A DNA stretch of 62,600 nt, from positions 1-62,600 of the IMG/VR virus record IMGVR_UViG_3300006793_005371. The stretch is one strand, 5' to 3'. Positions 32,428 through 41,963 of this stretch are shown here, in pieces. The translations under genes were made by a program, and so were the position numbers. Source of the DNA: a virus. The notes under the pieces are model-generated. The model did not search any database and had not been told where the DNA came from. It saw nothing but the letters and a program-made list of their open reading frames with translations. Positions within the stretch are counted from its first letter, which is position 1; each line of letters starts with the position of its first letter.

Positions 32428-35400
32428 TATGCTATACTCACTGCTGTTAAGGAGTCTCCTGACTCCAATTTAATTCTTACTAGTATGTTATTACCTGTTG
32501 CACCAGTACCGTTTTGGTCACCTAGTGTAAATGTGAAACTATCGCTACTCATACTAGTTCCATCTATAATTCGGTCTCCTGACGTAAACGCACAACCATT
32601 TGAACCATTACCACCATTACTTGTATCAGCACCTGGTGTTCCTGCTCCTGCGTATGTCGATGTACAATCTAACCAACCGTTAATTGTACTTGCATCGTCG
32701 ATGTCAGTACCTGGTGCGGCAATAAACATTCCGCTTATTGTACCAGTTAATGTAACAGTGAAGTTAGACATTGTTGTTCTTCTAAATGCAAAAGTAAAGT
32801 ATTGTGATCCACTTCTGCCTGTGTTCAAGTCTGGCCCTGCTGGCAAGTATCCTGAACTTAAATCTGTTGTATAATGTTGTAGTGTGCCTAGTCTTACTAT
32901 TGCTTCTGATGTTCCTGCTACTGTAACAGCACCACTCCATGCATTTGCTGTATAGAAGTTTGTTGATCCTGCAATAGCCGGTGTATCACTTGCACCACTA
33001 AAGCCTGTAATTCTCAACCCATCATCGTCATGTGTAGCACCCAAACTGTCTGCTACTGGAATGGCACCTTCTACAAAACCACTTGGAGCATCTGTATGCA
33101 CTTGTATCTTAGTACCTAAGTCACTTGCGTAATTACTGTAGCCCATTAAGTTTTGTATTCTACCTTTAATAGTTTCTATTGATTTAGCACCACTACTAGT
33201 TAAAGTAATATCAATGTCACCTAATGCATAAGCACTAGCAACACCTGTTTGTGCAATTGGTACACCGCTACTTAGCATTGTACTCGCACCGTCTATATCT
33301 GTATAACTAAAGTTAGTTGTACTTATAGCACTATCTGATGTACTCTCATAATTAGTACCTGAAGTAAATTGTAAAATTTGACTTCCATCGTAATATGCTT
33401 CTCCAACTAAATTATCTACTGTTAATCCTGATATTCTAATTTGAGGTGAACCTGTGTTATAATAAGGTATTCCTGAAATATGTCTAAGTGATCCTGCACT
33501 AACTTGTGTTACTGTAGCACTACCTACGTTTAATGTAGGAGCAGTTGTAACATTATCTTTAACAAATTGTATTTCGTTAGTGTTACCTGTTGTGCTATGA
33601 CTTAGTTCAAGTTTGTGTATACCTTTTGCTAAACTAGTAATGCTTTTACTTGCTCTAGCACTAAACACTTGATAAAAGTTTGAAGGGTAACTGCTACCTA
33701 TTTCGCTTCTAGCATCACCTTCTGATGAAATCACTAATGAATCAAATGTTCCTGTTTCACCTGTTGATGTACTGAATGTTTTTGCACCATCGGCACTATC
33801 ATTTAATAACGCAGATAATGTTCCTGTATCACTTCTGTAAGCATTACTTACTGTACTACTTTGTACTGTTCCTGATTCAAATCTTCTTAATGTACTTGAC
33901 TGTAATGAATCACCTGCACTTGGAGGTGTAGTACCTGTATTGTTTGTTGCACCTGAGGCTAATCTTCCACCTTGATCGTAGTTAGTATTCCATGATAGAG
34001 ACTTACTGCTTAATCCTTGTGGAGCAGTTGGAACTGCTTTAACAACTATTGTTTCTGAATCGGTATCAGTTTGTGCTGTTATATCTGGTGTTCCACTAGT
34101 TGAAAATGATAATGTGTAGTTTCCTGCACTTGCACTATTGTAATCATGCGTAATGTTAGCACCTGCTACAGAACCTGCTGGTGAACCGGACTCATTAACT
34201 GTTCCTGAGTTATCACCGTCACCCCATGTGTAAACATAACTATCACCGTTTTGTGTAGTATTGTCTACAGTTACTATTGCTCTATTGTTACCACTTAAAT
34301 CTGTGCCTTTGTAAACTGTTCTTATGTTGTCACCACTAGCATCATTTAAACTTGAATTTACTGCTGATGCTGTAATACTTGCTCTAACATCTGGTTCAAC
34401 GTGGATTGTGAAGTCACTACTTATAAATGGTGAACTTGAATGTTCTGATAACACTCTTAAGTTACCTGTGTAATCTACTGCTGTACCACTTGATTGTTGT
34501 CCATTGCTTAATTGATAAGTGTGATCAATTGTTCCACCTGTATCACCTGCGGCACCACTACCTGTATTTACAGTTGTAGTTGTTCCATCTCCCCAAGTGT
34601 ATCTATATTGTATTCCGTATGCGGCATAACTACCAATTGTGTTTTCAGTATTGTTTGTAAACGTTACTGGGTGTCCGTTTGTTCCTGTTTCGTTAATACC
34701 ACTTGTACTACTTGTTGCAACTGTTGGAGTATGCGTATCGTATACTTTGATTGTTTTTGATACTTCTTGAGGAACTTGACTTGGATCTGCTGTACTATGC
34801 GTAAGCATGTTTAGTTTAGTTGTAAACGTTTGCTCTGTTTCAGTTGCAGTTGCATAAGTGTGTGCTAGTCTTGAACCATTTGCACCACCTGGATAGTCGT
34901 TATCTGTAACTGAACTATTTGCTGAACCGTCACCCCATTGTATTTCGTAACTAGCATCTGCTATACCATTTACATTTGTAGTATTGTTGTCTAAGTATAA
35001 TGCAACACCATCGTCGACAAAAGTAACTGCTGAGCCGCCACTTGAAGCGGCATACATATCAAATGCTACAACTGGGTTAGCAGTATATAATGTAATAAAA
35101 TTTGTTTTAGTAATACTTGCTGTACTACCTTCTCCTGCACCTAAATTATTGAATGCTGTAACCACAACATCAAACGGTGAGTTTGAATTATCTGTATAAG
35201 TATGACTTGGTGTACTATCTGTTGTAGCAGTTGTTGAACTACCATCACCCCAGTCAATTGTATATCTGTTAGGTGAGCCTTCTGTGGCGATTGTTAATGT
35301 ACTTGTTAACGGTGCTCCACCTACTGCGGTATCAACTGTAACAGAAACGTCACGTACGAAAGTGTCGTTTTGTACATTTAGCATTGCTTCGTTAAGTTTG

Positions 35401-35753
35401 TCAATTGCTTCAGTAACAGTTGTGCTGGAATCTAAAGATGTAATAGCACTTTGTCTAATTGCAGAGCCACTTGCTCCGTCAATGTTAGGTGTAATAAAGT
35501 ATTTGCCGTCTGCCGGAGTACCCAATGTAAATGCTGTGGCTACTGTACCTGAACTTGCGGCATCTAATTGGCTCTTAGTTACAAAATCTGCGGCATTTGA
35601 ACCATCAGCACCTTGCACAGTGGTTAATGTACCACCCAAGTCTTTAAATTGGAATGTACCAGTAGATACGTCTGCGAGAAGCCTCGGACCCTGTTTGCCA
35701 AGTTGAACATCTCTACCTAATCCACTTTGCCCGTAATTTTTAAAATCAGCCAT
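32427..35753 (-). CDS. Very large virion-type protein with PKD-like repeats
   Basis: 1108 residues, Ser/Thr/Gly/Ala-rich and almost free of Cys. Residues 1 to about 75 are the N-module shared with 8409 and 8964 (NYGQSGLGRDVQLGKQG ... TKSQLDAAS). Then four or five Ig/PKD-type domains marked by IDWGDGSS, IQWGDGSA, YTWGDGTT and YTWGDGDN, each followed by HTY or HDY; the C-terminal 550 residues are beta-rich with no recognised family. PKD domains bind carbohydrates or act as spacers in surface proteins, so a tail fibre or head fibre is likely. AGGAA ribosome site; late promoter upstream. Confidence 0.75.
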   Translation of the reverse strand: MADFKNYGQSGLGRDVQLGKQGPRLLADVSTGTFQFKDLGGTLTTVQGADGSNAADFVTKSQLDAASSGTVATAFTLGTPADGKYFITPNIDGASGSAIRQSAITSLDSSTTVTEAIDKLNEAMLNVQNDTFVRDVSVTVDTAVGGAPLTSTLTIATEGSPNRYTIDWGDGSSTTATTDSTPSHTYTDNSNSPFDVVVTAFNNLGAGEGSTASITKTNFITLYTANPVVAFDMYAASSGGSAVTFVDDGVALYLDNNTTNVNGIADASYEIQWGDGSANSSVTDNDYPGGANGSRLAHTYATATETEQTFTTKLNMLTHSTADPSQVPQEVSKTIKVYDTHTPTVATSSTSGINETGTNGHPVTFTNNTENTIGSYAAYGIQYRYTWGDGTTTTVNTGSGAAGDTGGTIDHTYQLSNGQQSSGTAVDYTGNLRVLSEHSSSPFISSDFTIHVEPDVRASITASAVNSSLNDASGDNIRTVYKGTDLSGNNRAIVTVDNTTQNGDSYVYTWGDGDNSGTVNESGSPAGSVAGANITHDYNSASAGNYTLSFSTSGTPDITAQTDTDSETIVVKAVPTAPQGLSSKSLSWNTNYDQGGRLASGATNNTGTTPPSAGDSLQSSTLRRFESGTVQSSTVSNAYRSDTGTLSALLNDSADGAKTFSTSTGETGTFDSLVISSEGDARSEIGSSYPSNFYQVFSARASKSITSLAKGIHKLELSHSTTGNTNEIQFVKDNVTTAPTLNVGSATVTQVSAGSLRHISGIPYYNTGSPQIRISGLTVDNLVGEAYYDGSQILQFTSGTNYESTSDSAISTTNFSYTDIDGASTMLSSGVPIAQTGVASAYALGDIDITLTSSGAKSIETIKGRIQNLMGYSNYASDLGTKIQVHTDAPSGFVEGAIPVADSLGATHDDDGLRITGFSGASDTPAIAGSTNFYTANAWSGAVTVAGTSEAIVRLGTLQHYTTDLSSGYLPAGPDLNTGRSGSQYFTFAFRRTTMSNFTVTLTGTISGMFIAAPGTDIDDASTINGWLDCTSTYAGAGTPGADTSNGGNGSNGCAFTSGDRIIDGTSMSSDSFTFTLGDQNGTGATGNNILVRIKLESGDSLTAVSIA

Positions 35754-35786
35754 TTATAGTGTTCCTACATGTTGTATTGATATAAG

Positions 35787-35793
35787 TATTTAT
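35787..35793 (-). promoter_or_regulatory. Late promoter element with leader
   Basis: Minus-strand GATAAATA, 33 nt before the ATG at 35753; a GTAGGAAC ribosome site lies between. Confidence 0.6.
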
Positions 35794-35830
35794 CATAAAA
35801 CTATCAAAAATTTATTTAGGTGTATTATCT

Positions 35831-36415
35831 ATGTTTGTGGAAAGAATAAAGGAAATCCAGTCTACTACGGATGCTATAGTGTCTATTGTTGACATCGATC
35901 CGCCTAGTATGTTCATAGACAACTATTTTAGTCTCTCTGATACACAATATTTATTAGACACAGCACCAAAATTAACTGAAAGTATAAGTTTACCAAACGG
36001 CGAATTATACCTATTGACCCCATACTCAGACGATGTAGTAAAATCTTTTAGCATACACATAGCATTTATGCTCAACTATCCTGTAACACACCTAAGTTAT
36101 ATAGAATTGTATAAAATTAATAAAGGTAGTAAACTTGTACTAGAAACAGAAGATGTAGTTAAAGTACAAGAAAGCATTGTAGCAAACAGTCCATGGGGTA
36201 GAATAACATCGCAGGCATGTGTTCCAATGACACCTGGTGGAGTTTTTAAGATGAATGATTTAACGTTCACCGCCCATAATAGATTATTTGCTGTAGAAAA
36301 GGTTGACCAAAACACAAAAGAGCAGTATAATAGTGTGTTGGAATATAATGCTGTTGATCAGGACTCGTGGATCATTAATTTTAAATTTGCAGAAAATCCA
36401 AGGAACCTTATATGA
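35831..36415 (+). CDS. Unknown protein (possible cupin-type fold)
   Basis: 194 residues with many beta-strand-like segments (LSYIELYKINKGSKLVLE; PGGVFKMNDLTFTAHNRLF). I recognise no catalytic motif. It overlaps the following nucleotidyltransferase by 4 nt, so it probably belongs to that operon (nucleotidyltransferase, APS kinase fusion, membrane protein). Confidence 0.5.
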   Translation: MFVERIKEIQSTTDAIVSIVDIDPPSMFIDNYFSLSDTQYLLDTAPKLTESISLPNGELYLLTPYSDDVVKSFSIHIAFMLNYPVTHLSYIELYKINKGSKLVLETEDVVKVQESIVANSPWGRITSQACVPMTPGGVFKMNDLTFTAHNRLFAVEKVDQNTKEQYNSVLEYNAVDQDSWIINFKFAENPRNLI

Positions 36416-36849
36416 AACTGAGCTATAAAGATTGCGGTACAATAGGTTTTACATGTAGTACGTTTGACTTGTTACATGCAGGGCATATTACAATGCTTGA
36501 AGAAGCAAAGCATCACTGTGATTATTTAATTGTAGGTTTGCAAAACGATCCTACTGAAGATCGTCCAGAAAAGAATAAACCTATACAAAGTATTGTTGAA
36601 AGACAAATACAATTAGCGGCTGTAAAATATGTAGATGAGATTGTAATCTATAACACCGAACAAGATCTTAAGGACTTACTTCTTACGTTACCTATTAATG
36701 TTAGAATACTTGGCGATGAATACAAAAGCAGAGAATTCACAGGTAAGGATATTGCTAAACAACGTGACATGAAAATTGTTTACAATGGGAGAGACCACTC
36801 TTTCTCTTCCACAAGTTTGAGGAAAAGAGTACAAACAAATCAAATATGA
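36412..36849 (+). CDS. Glycerol-3-phosphate cytidylyltransferase-like
   Basis: 145 residues with GFTCSTFDLLHAGHITML (HxGH at 22-25) and the C-terminal SSTSLRKRV (RxxSTSxxR-type). This is the small CTP-transferase fold used to make CDP-glycerol, CDP-ethanolamine or FAD. Intact motifs suggest activity; substrate not predictable. Overlaps both neighbours by 4 nt. Confidence 0.85.
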   Translation: MKLSYKDCGTIGFTCSTFDLLHAGHITMLEEAKHHCDYLIVGLQNDPTEDRPEKNKPIQSIVERQIQLAAVKYVDEIVIYNTEQDLKDLLLTLPINVRILGDEYKSREFTGKDIAKQRDMKIVYNGRDHSFSSTSLRKRVQTNQI

Positions 36850-37616
36850 AAGTTTTAATTTATGGCCTGCCCGGTTCAGGCAAAACAACGTTAGCAAAAA
36901 AACTTTATCAAACACTAGGTGAAGATAAAGTTGCATGGTTCAATGCAGACAAAGTCAGAGAAGAAGCAGACGACTGGGACTTCTCTGAAGAAGGTAGAAT
37001 ACGACAAAACGAAAGAATGAATAAGTTAAGTGACAATGCTTCAGCAGAAGGTCAAATTGCAATAGCAGATTTCGTTGCACCATTTCATGATCAACGATTG
37101 ATATTCAATGCAGATATTGAAATCTTTATGGACACTATAGAAGAAGGTAGATTTGAAGATACCAATAAAGTATTCCAAAGAAGTGTATATGCTGATTACA
37201 CCTGCGATAGTTGGAACGACGATGACCCTGTCAATATTGCTTGGCTTATAGGTAGTAGATTTTTTGATGTACAAAAACCCACAACACAAATGTTAGGTAG
37301 ATATCAGCCTTGGCATGATGGGCATCAAGCATTGTTTGAGAGAGCATTAGCAAAACATGGGCAAGTAAATATAATGGTTAGAGACATGCCTACAGATAAA
37401 AATAATCCTTATACAGCACAGGAAGTTATTGCAAATTTAAGCAAACAATTAGTAAGTTTTGCAGGCCAAGTTATGTTTAGTATAGTTCCAAATATAGTAA
37501 ATATAACATATGGCAGAGATGTCGGTTATAAGATAGAACAAGAACAATTTGATAAAGAAATAGAGAATATTTCAGCAACAAAAATTAGAGAGGAAAGTAA
37601 GTGTTTAAAAATTTAA
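36846..37616 (+). CDS. APS kinase-like / nucleotidyltransferase fusion
   Basis: 256 residues. Residues 1 to about 145: adenylylsulfate kinase-type P-loop (YGLPGSGKTT at 6-15, WFNADKVREE, IADFVAPFHDQR, VYADYTCDSW). Residues about 148-256: nucleotidyltransferase with MLGRYQPWHDGH (His157, His160) and SATKIRE. An APS kinase would make PAPS, the donor for the phage sulfotransferase-like protein at 30694. The second domain could be NMNAT/sulfurylase-like, though ATP sulfurylase motifs are not evident. Similar fusions occur in cyanophages. Confidence 0.8.
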   Translation: MKVLIYGLPGSGKTTLAKKLYQTLGEDKVAWFNADKVREEADDWDFSEEGRIRQNERMNKLSDNASAEGQIAIADFVAPFHDQRLIFNADIEIFMDTIEEGRFEDTNKVFQRSVYADYTCDSWNDDDPVNIAWLIGSRFFDVQKPTTQMLGRYQPWHDGHQALFERALAKHGQVNIMVRDMPTDKNNPYTAQEVIANLSKQLVSFAGQVMFSIVPNIVNITYGRDVGYKIEQEQFDKEIENISATKIREESKCLKI

Positions 37617-38086
37617 TGTTTTTGGTAGTAGTATTGGTTGCAAGTAGATTTATAGGTTTACCTGCCAACTTTACACCACTGTTAGCATTGGCTGTCTTTA
37701 TGCCAAGGTTAACTGACGATAAAAGACTGCAATACTTACTTCCTGTAGCACTAATGGCATTCTCAAATCTATTTTTAGAGCCAGTAAACTGGTTTATACT
37801 TGCAAGTATACTTACTGTATTCGCTGTTACGCCTACTATAAGTAGGCACACAAAGAGCCTTTTTTGGGGTAGTGTAAGTGCTATAGGCATATGGCATGTT
37901 GCTGTAAACGGCTCTGTGTGGCTTGTAAGCGGTGGTTCGCTACTAGATACATACGTTGCGGCCATTCCCTTCGATTTTAAAATAGCAGTCAGCACAAGTT
38001 TATATGTAGCATTGTTTCATTGTGCTGAAAACATCTATGCACACCTTAGTAGGTCAAATACAAAATTATTAGATAGGTTGGTATGA
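37601..38086 (+). CDS. Polytopic membrane protein
   Basis: 161 residues with about five membrane segments and short loops (FKNLMFLVVVLVASRFIG; YLLPVALMAFSNLFL; ILASILTVFAV; LFWGSVSAIGIWHVAV; STSLYVALFHC). The pattern SRFIGLPANFTPLLALAVF resembles bacterial DUF6580-type integral membrane proteins. Overlaps both neighbours. Role unknown; it may alter the host membrane or carry a small substrate. Confidence 0.65.
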   Translation: MFKNLMFLVVVLVASRFIGLPANFTPLLALAVFMPRLTDDKRLQYLLPVALMAFSNLFLEPVNWFILASILTVFAVTPTISRHTKSLFWGSVSAIGIWHVAVNGSVWLVSGGSLLDTYVAAIPFDFKIAVSTSLYVALFHCAENIYAHLSRSNTKLLDRLV

Positions 38087-39123
38087 CCGACGAAATAATT
38101 CCGAATACAGTACCAAGGGGAGGACCAGGAGACTTTCCTGAAGTACTCTATAATCAATACAAAAGAACTTATACACCCAATTACAGTGAAAATGATTCTT
38201 CTATATTTGGTACAGAGTTTTTTGATAGACCTGCAAGTGATGTGATCGAAACTAGACAAGAATGCAGAGTAAATAATTTTCCTAACACTGAATTTGCGAT
38301 ATATAGAAAAAGCAACGAATTAGTTATGTTCTTTGGAGAGAGTTGGGCATACGGTGGCAAAATTAGAGATATGGTTGTTGGCAATGAAGTAAGGGAATCT
38401 ATTGAAAGTGTTGTAAGAGGAATTGTAGAACCAGTGGGTCCTAAGTTGTCACAATTATTAGACTGTGATTTATATCAAAGTGCATGGCCAGGTGATCATA
38501 CAACAAACATGTTTGAAAAAGCAGAACGTATGTTACCACAGTGGGTACATAAGTATAACGAAGTTAAGTTATGCATTCAAATAACTGATCCACACAGATG
38601 TGCAAATGCTTGTTATCTATATGATACACCATGGATTAACAAATACACTAACGACACAGGTACTACAATAGGTATAACTGCTGAAGAATGGTTATACGAA
38701 TATGATAAATCGTTTCTAGTGTGGGCAGATGAGATTATACAAAAGTATAACAACGTAGATATTGTGCTATGGAAGAACTTTAATCCGTGGTGTATCAACA
38801 AAGACGAAAGAGACCAATACAAAACTAAAACACAAGATTTAGATTGGACCACATTTAATGCACAACTTGACGGTGTAGAGTTATTGGAAGGAAGACAAAT
38901 TAGTAATCCTGCATTGCTGTTAAGAGAGCCTAACTGCATGATGAGTTGGCTTCTCGGAACTCCTGTAGCATGGAGAGACCATCAAATAAAATGCATAGAA
39001 GACGTACAAAATTATTGGAACGACATATCGTTTCAAAAACTAAAGATGAATGTAAATTATCCTAGTCCAACAAGTCATAGATTATGGGCAATGCAATTAG
39101 CAAGTGCTGGTGGATGGAAATGA
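38083..39123 (+). CDS. SGNH-hydrolase-like protein
   Basis: 346 residues. ELVMFFGESWAYGG gives the GxSW nucleophile block seen in SGNH-like proteins of large phages, with a possible partner His in SPTSHRLWA near the C-terminus. The middle has no familiar domain. Possible esterase/acetyl-transfer on glycans. Confidence in fold moderate. Confidence 0.45.
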   Translation: MTDEIIPNTVPRGGPGDFPEVLYNQYKRTYTPNYSENDSSIFGTEFFDRPASDVIETRQECRVNNFPNTEFAIYRKSNELVMFFGESWAYGGKIRDMVVGNEVRESIESVVRGIVEPVGPKLSQLLDCDLYQSAWPGDHTTNMFEKAERMLPQWVHKYNEVKLCIQITDPHRCANACYLYDTPWINKYTNDTGTTIGITAEEWLYEYDKSFLVWADEIIQKYNNVDIVLWKNFNPWCINKDERDQYKTKTQDLDWTTFNAQLDGVELLEGRQISNPALLLREPNCMMSWLLGTPVAWRDHQIKCIEDVQNYWNDISFQKLKMNVNYPSPTSHRLWAMQLASAGGWK

Positions 39124-39539
39124 TATTAAAACTATTAGAAAAATTGGGTAGAAAGAGAGTTATACTTGATGCAGACAACGAGCCGTACCTAACAAGGTAT
39201 TACTTGTTTTTAAAAGATAGGAAATGGTTTCCGTTTAACATATTCCTACACAACTTTCACAAAGGAGATCCGGATGACTTACACGATCATCCTTGGCCTT
39301 TTATCACTATTATCCTTAAAGGGGGTTATTGGGAACATACGCCGACTGGCAAGTACTGGCGGCCCGCAGGTACGGTACGCCTTGCAGGCAGTAGTCAACT
39401 TCATCGCGTTGAGCTTGAGCCTGGCGTTGCTGTTTGGACATTATTTTTTCCAGGTCCAGTGATAAGAGAATGGGGATTTATGAAAAAAGGTAAGTGGGTA
39501 CAACACGAAAAGTACCTTGCAGAACGATATAAAAACTAA
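39120..39539 (+). CDS. Cupin protein
   Basis: 139 residues from the ATGA-overlap start at 39120 (ATG 39114 is also in frame). NFHKGDPDDLHDHPWPFITIILKGGYWEH provides the cupin HxH...E/H metal site in a small double-stranded beta-helix, with LHRVEL as the second His block. Similar small cupins occur in marine phages, function unknown; it may be a sugar epimerase/isomerase or a sensor. Confidence 0.65.
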   Translation: MILKLLEKLGRKRVILDADNEPYLTRYYLFLKDRKWFPFNIFLHNFHKGDPDDLHDHPWPFITIILKGGYWEHTPTGKYWRPAGTVRLAGSSQLHRVELEPGVAVWTLFFPGPVIREWGFMKKGKWVQHEKYLAERYKN

Positions 39540-39555
39540 GGCAGGACACAAAGAT

Positions 39556-40770
39556 ATGAAAATGGCAGTTACAGGAGTTGGAGTTGTTTCTCCACTAGGA
39601 AATGACTTACCGACTAATATAGAAAATTTAAAGGACATGGTAGTGCCGTTAGCAGATGCTAGGATTAAAGATGACCCTATAGCATCACCACTAATGAAAC
39701 TATCCAAAATATTTCATGCGAACTACGATGATGTAAACATTGACGATTTAGTTCCAGACAGAGATCAACGTTATTCAGATCCTATTTGTACTACAAGTTT
39801 AATTGCAGTTGATGAAGCAGTTAGGATGAGCGGAATAAAAAAATTACCTGAAGATACTCCAGTGTTTGTGGGCAGTATTCAAGGTGGTTGTTTAAGTGAA
39901 CTAGATTGGGTAACAGATCTAATCAAAGGTAGAAGAAAAATACACCCTAAAGTATTGCTTAACTCTGCACAAGAATATGTTAGTAACGTAATAAGCGAAC
40001 ATTATAAAATACATGGTCCTGCAAGTGTTATTGCCGCAACATGTATCTCTGGTGTACAAGCATTACAAACAGCAGAAAAGTACTTAGAGACGGGCACAGA
40101 CGTTGCTATCGTAGGTGCTACAGATTTCATGACGTCAAGTACAACACTATACTACTTTCAGGCATTAGGTGCCCATTCAAATACACCAAAGAGTGTACCA
40201 TGGGACATTGACCGAGATGGTATTATACCAGGAGAGGGTAGTGTGTACTTGATTGTTGAACCCTTAGAAAAAGCAGAGGCTCGAGGTGCTAACATACGTT
40301 GGGTTATTGACGGCATAGGTATTGCCAGTGATGCTCATCACCCTACTCAACCGGACCCAGAAGGTACTGGTGGTAGATTAGCAATACAACAAGCAATGGA
40401 TAGAGCAGGTACTACAAAAGAAGATTACAATGTTGTGAATGCACATGCCACAGGCACACCAGTTGGCGACCCTGTAGAGTTTAATGTACTAAAAGAATAC
40501 TTTAACAAAGACTCCTGGTTATACAGTAACAAAGGACAGATAGGACATATGATGGGTGCTAGTTGTCTAATAGAACTGGTGCTGGGTGCAGAAGCAATGA
40601 CACAAGACTTTATTCCAGGTAATGCAGGACTTGTGGAGCCATTTGATACATCACACTTTGCATTTACATTTGATAGTAAAAAGCATTTTGATTATAATAG
40701 ACTTATGAAAACAAGTTTTGGATTTGGAGGTAGGAGTTCCGCTGTGAGTGTAAGCAAATATGAAAAGTAA
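39556..40770 (+). CDS. fabF: Beta-ketoacyl-ACP synthase (FabF-like)
   Basis: 404 residues from ATG 39556 (the frame is open to 39517; AGGAC ribosome site favours 39556). The thiolase-fold catalytic triad is complete: Cys163 (AATCISGVQAL), His297 (VNAHATGTPVGD) and His331 (NKGQIGHMMGA). TGVGVVSPLG at the start and SFGFGGRSSAVSV at the end are family signatures. It would condense acyl-ACP with malonyl-ACP. It is an orphan: no ACP or other Fab gene in the window. It could shift host lipids, or make an acyl chain for phage use. Overlaps the deaminase gene by 11 nt. Confidence 0.92.
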   Translation: MKMAVTGVGVVSPLGNDLPTNIENLKDMVVPLADARIKDDPIASPLMKLSKIFHANYDDVNIDDLVPDRDQRYSDPICTTSLIAVDEAVRMSGIKKLPEDTPVFVGSIQGGCLSELDWVTDLIKGRRKIHPKVLLNSAQEYVSNVISEHYKIHGPASVIAATCISGVQALQTAEKYLETGTDVAIVGATDFMTSSTTLYYFQALGAHSNTPKSVPWDIDRDGIIPGEGSVYLIVEPLEKAEARGANIRWVIDGIGIASDAHHPTQPDPEGTGGRLAIQQAMDRAGTTKEDYNVVNAHATGTPVGDPVEFNVLKEYFNKDSWLYSNKGQIGHMMGASCLIELVLGAEAMTQDFIPGNAGLVEPFDTSHFAFTFDSKKHFDYNRLMKTSFGFGGRSSAVSVSKYEK

Positions 40771-41203
40771 AATGATTCCATATTACATGAATATTGCTCA
40801 TGAGACTGCAAAACTCAGTGTAGCCAAACGTGCCCAAGTAGGTTGTATTATTGTAAAAGATAATCGTATCATTAGTATCGGTTATAATGGTATGCCTAGT
40901 GGTTGGGATAACGAATGCGAAACAATTAAAGAACAGCATGACATAGGCACAGTAACTTTGCATACCAAACCAGAAGTGCTACATGCAGAAACTAATGCTA
41001 TTGCCAAAGTTGCACAAAGCAACGATAGTTGTAAAGATGCTGTATTGTTTTGTACACATTTACCATGTATTGAATGTGCTAAAATTATACACCAAGCGGG
41101 GATAAGTAAAGTATATTATGATGTGGAGTATATGGCCGCAAAAGGCACTGGTAAACAATTTTTAGATAAAAGTAATATAGAGGTAGAACAATGTCAGCAA
41201 TAA
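40760..41203 (+). CDS. dCMP deaminase
   Basis: 147 residues of the zinc cytidine/deoxycytidylate deaminase family: HAETNAI (His75, catalytic Glu77) and CTHLPCIECAK (zinc Cys103, Cys106). Makes dUMP for thymidylate synthesis, as in T4 (gene cd). Usual phage length. Overlaps the KAS gene and the next small gene. Confidence 0.92.
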   Translation: MKSKMIPYYMNIAHETAKLSVAKRAQVGCIIVKDNRIISIGYNGMPSGWDNECETIKEQHDIGTVTLHTKPEVLHAETNAIAKVAQSNDSCKDAVLFCTHLPCIECAKIIHQAGISKVYYDVEYMAAKGTGKQFLDKSNIEVEQCQQ

Positions 41204-41361
41204 CAGTACAAGATATACTACATGTTATACTTGGTACAATACTATGCGCCGGCATGCTTAAGGCTGTATGGATATCAACAATCATCAATGATGAACGAAA
41301 GCAAAGATATAGAGACGGCACACATGATTATTACGGAAATAGAATCGAGGAGGATGAATGA
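41191..41361 (+). CDS. Small membrane protein
   Basis: 56 residues with one membrane segment (ILHVILGTILCAGMLKAVW) and a charged tail. Overlaps the deaminase stop by 13 nt and the nfuA start by 4 nt (ATGA). Not recognised. Confidence 0.55.
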   Translation: MSAITVQDILHVILGTILCAGMLKAVWISTIINDERKQRYRDGTHDYYGNRIEEDE

Positions 41362-41957
41362 CAACAATAACACTAGATGAATATAGTATAACTGTAACTG
41401 AACCAGCCCAGATGTATTTGGCTGAACTACTATCTAAGCAAGATGATGTTATTGGTGTACGTTTATATGTTGACAAAGCAGGTACTCCTAAAGCAGAAAC
41501 ATTATTAACATATTGTAGAGAAGGTAATCACGATGGTACAGTACTTCGTGAGTTTGAACACTTGAACGTGTACCTCGATGAGCAAAGTATTAAGTTCTTA
41601 CATGAAGCAACTGTTAATTATGATCAAGAAGAATACGGTGGAAGTCTAACAATAAAAGCACCTAACAGTAAACTACCTAGACTAGGTGAAGATGCCTCAC
41701 TAGAAGAAAAAGTTAATTATGTATTATGGAATGATGTAAACCCAGGTATTGCCGCACACGGTGGCGAGTGCAACTTAGTTGAAATCACAGAAGACAAAGT
41801 TGCAATACTAAGTTTTGGTGGAGGGTGCCAAGGTTGTGCCCAAGTTGATGTAACTCTTAAATATGGTGTTGAAAAGCAACTAATGGATGAACTTCCAGAA
41901 TTAACAGGTGTTAAAGATGTTACTGACCACAGTGACACATCTAATGCCTTTTATTAA
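41358..41957 (+). CDS. nfuA: NfuA-type Fe-S carrier
   Basis: 199 residues: N-terminal A-type-carrier-like domain (1 to about 100) lacking the three Cys, then an Nfu domain with the cluster-binding GGGCQGCAQ (Cys157, Cys160) and LKYGVEKQL. This is the domain order of E. coli NfuA, which stores and delivers 4Fe-4S clusters under stress. With IscU, SufE/SufS and the A-type carrier it completes a scaffold-to-target route. Ribosome site GAGGAGGAT precedes it. It lacks a tight late promoter. Confidence 0.93.
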   Translation: MTTITLDEYSITVTEPAQMYLAELLSKQDDVIGVRLYVDKAGTPKAETLLTYCREGNHDGTVLREFEHLNVYLDEQSIKFLHEATVNYDQEEYGGSLTIKAPNSKLPRLGEDASLEEKVNYVLWNDVNPGIAAHGGECNLVEITEDKVAILSFGGGCQGCAQVDVTLKYGVEKQLMDELPELTGVKDVTDHSDTSNAFY

Positions 41958-41963
41958 TAAATA
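41957..41963 (+). promoter_or_regulatory. Late promoter element
   Basis: AATAAATA directly at the nfuA stop; the next ATG is 66 nt downstream. Confidence 0.45.

Noticed and set aside
32485-32874. 129-residue plus-strand ORF
   Set aside because: Lies wholly inside the large PKD-repeat gene on the other strand and has no ribosome site or family resemblance.
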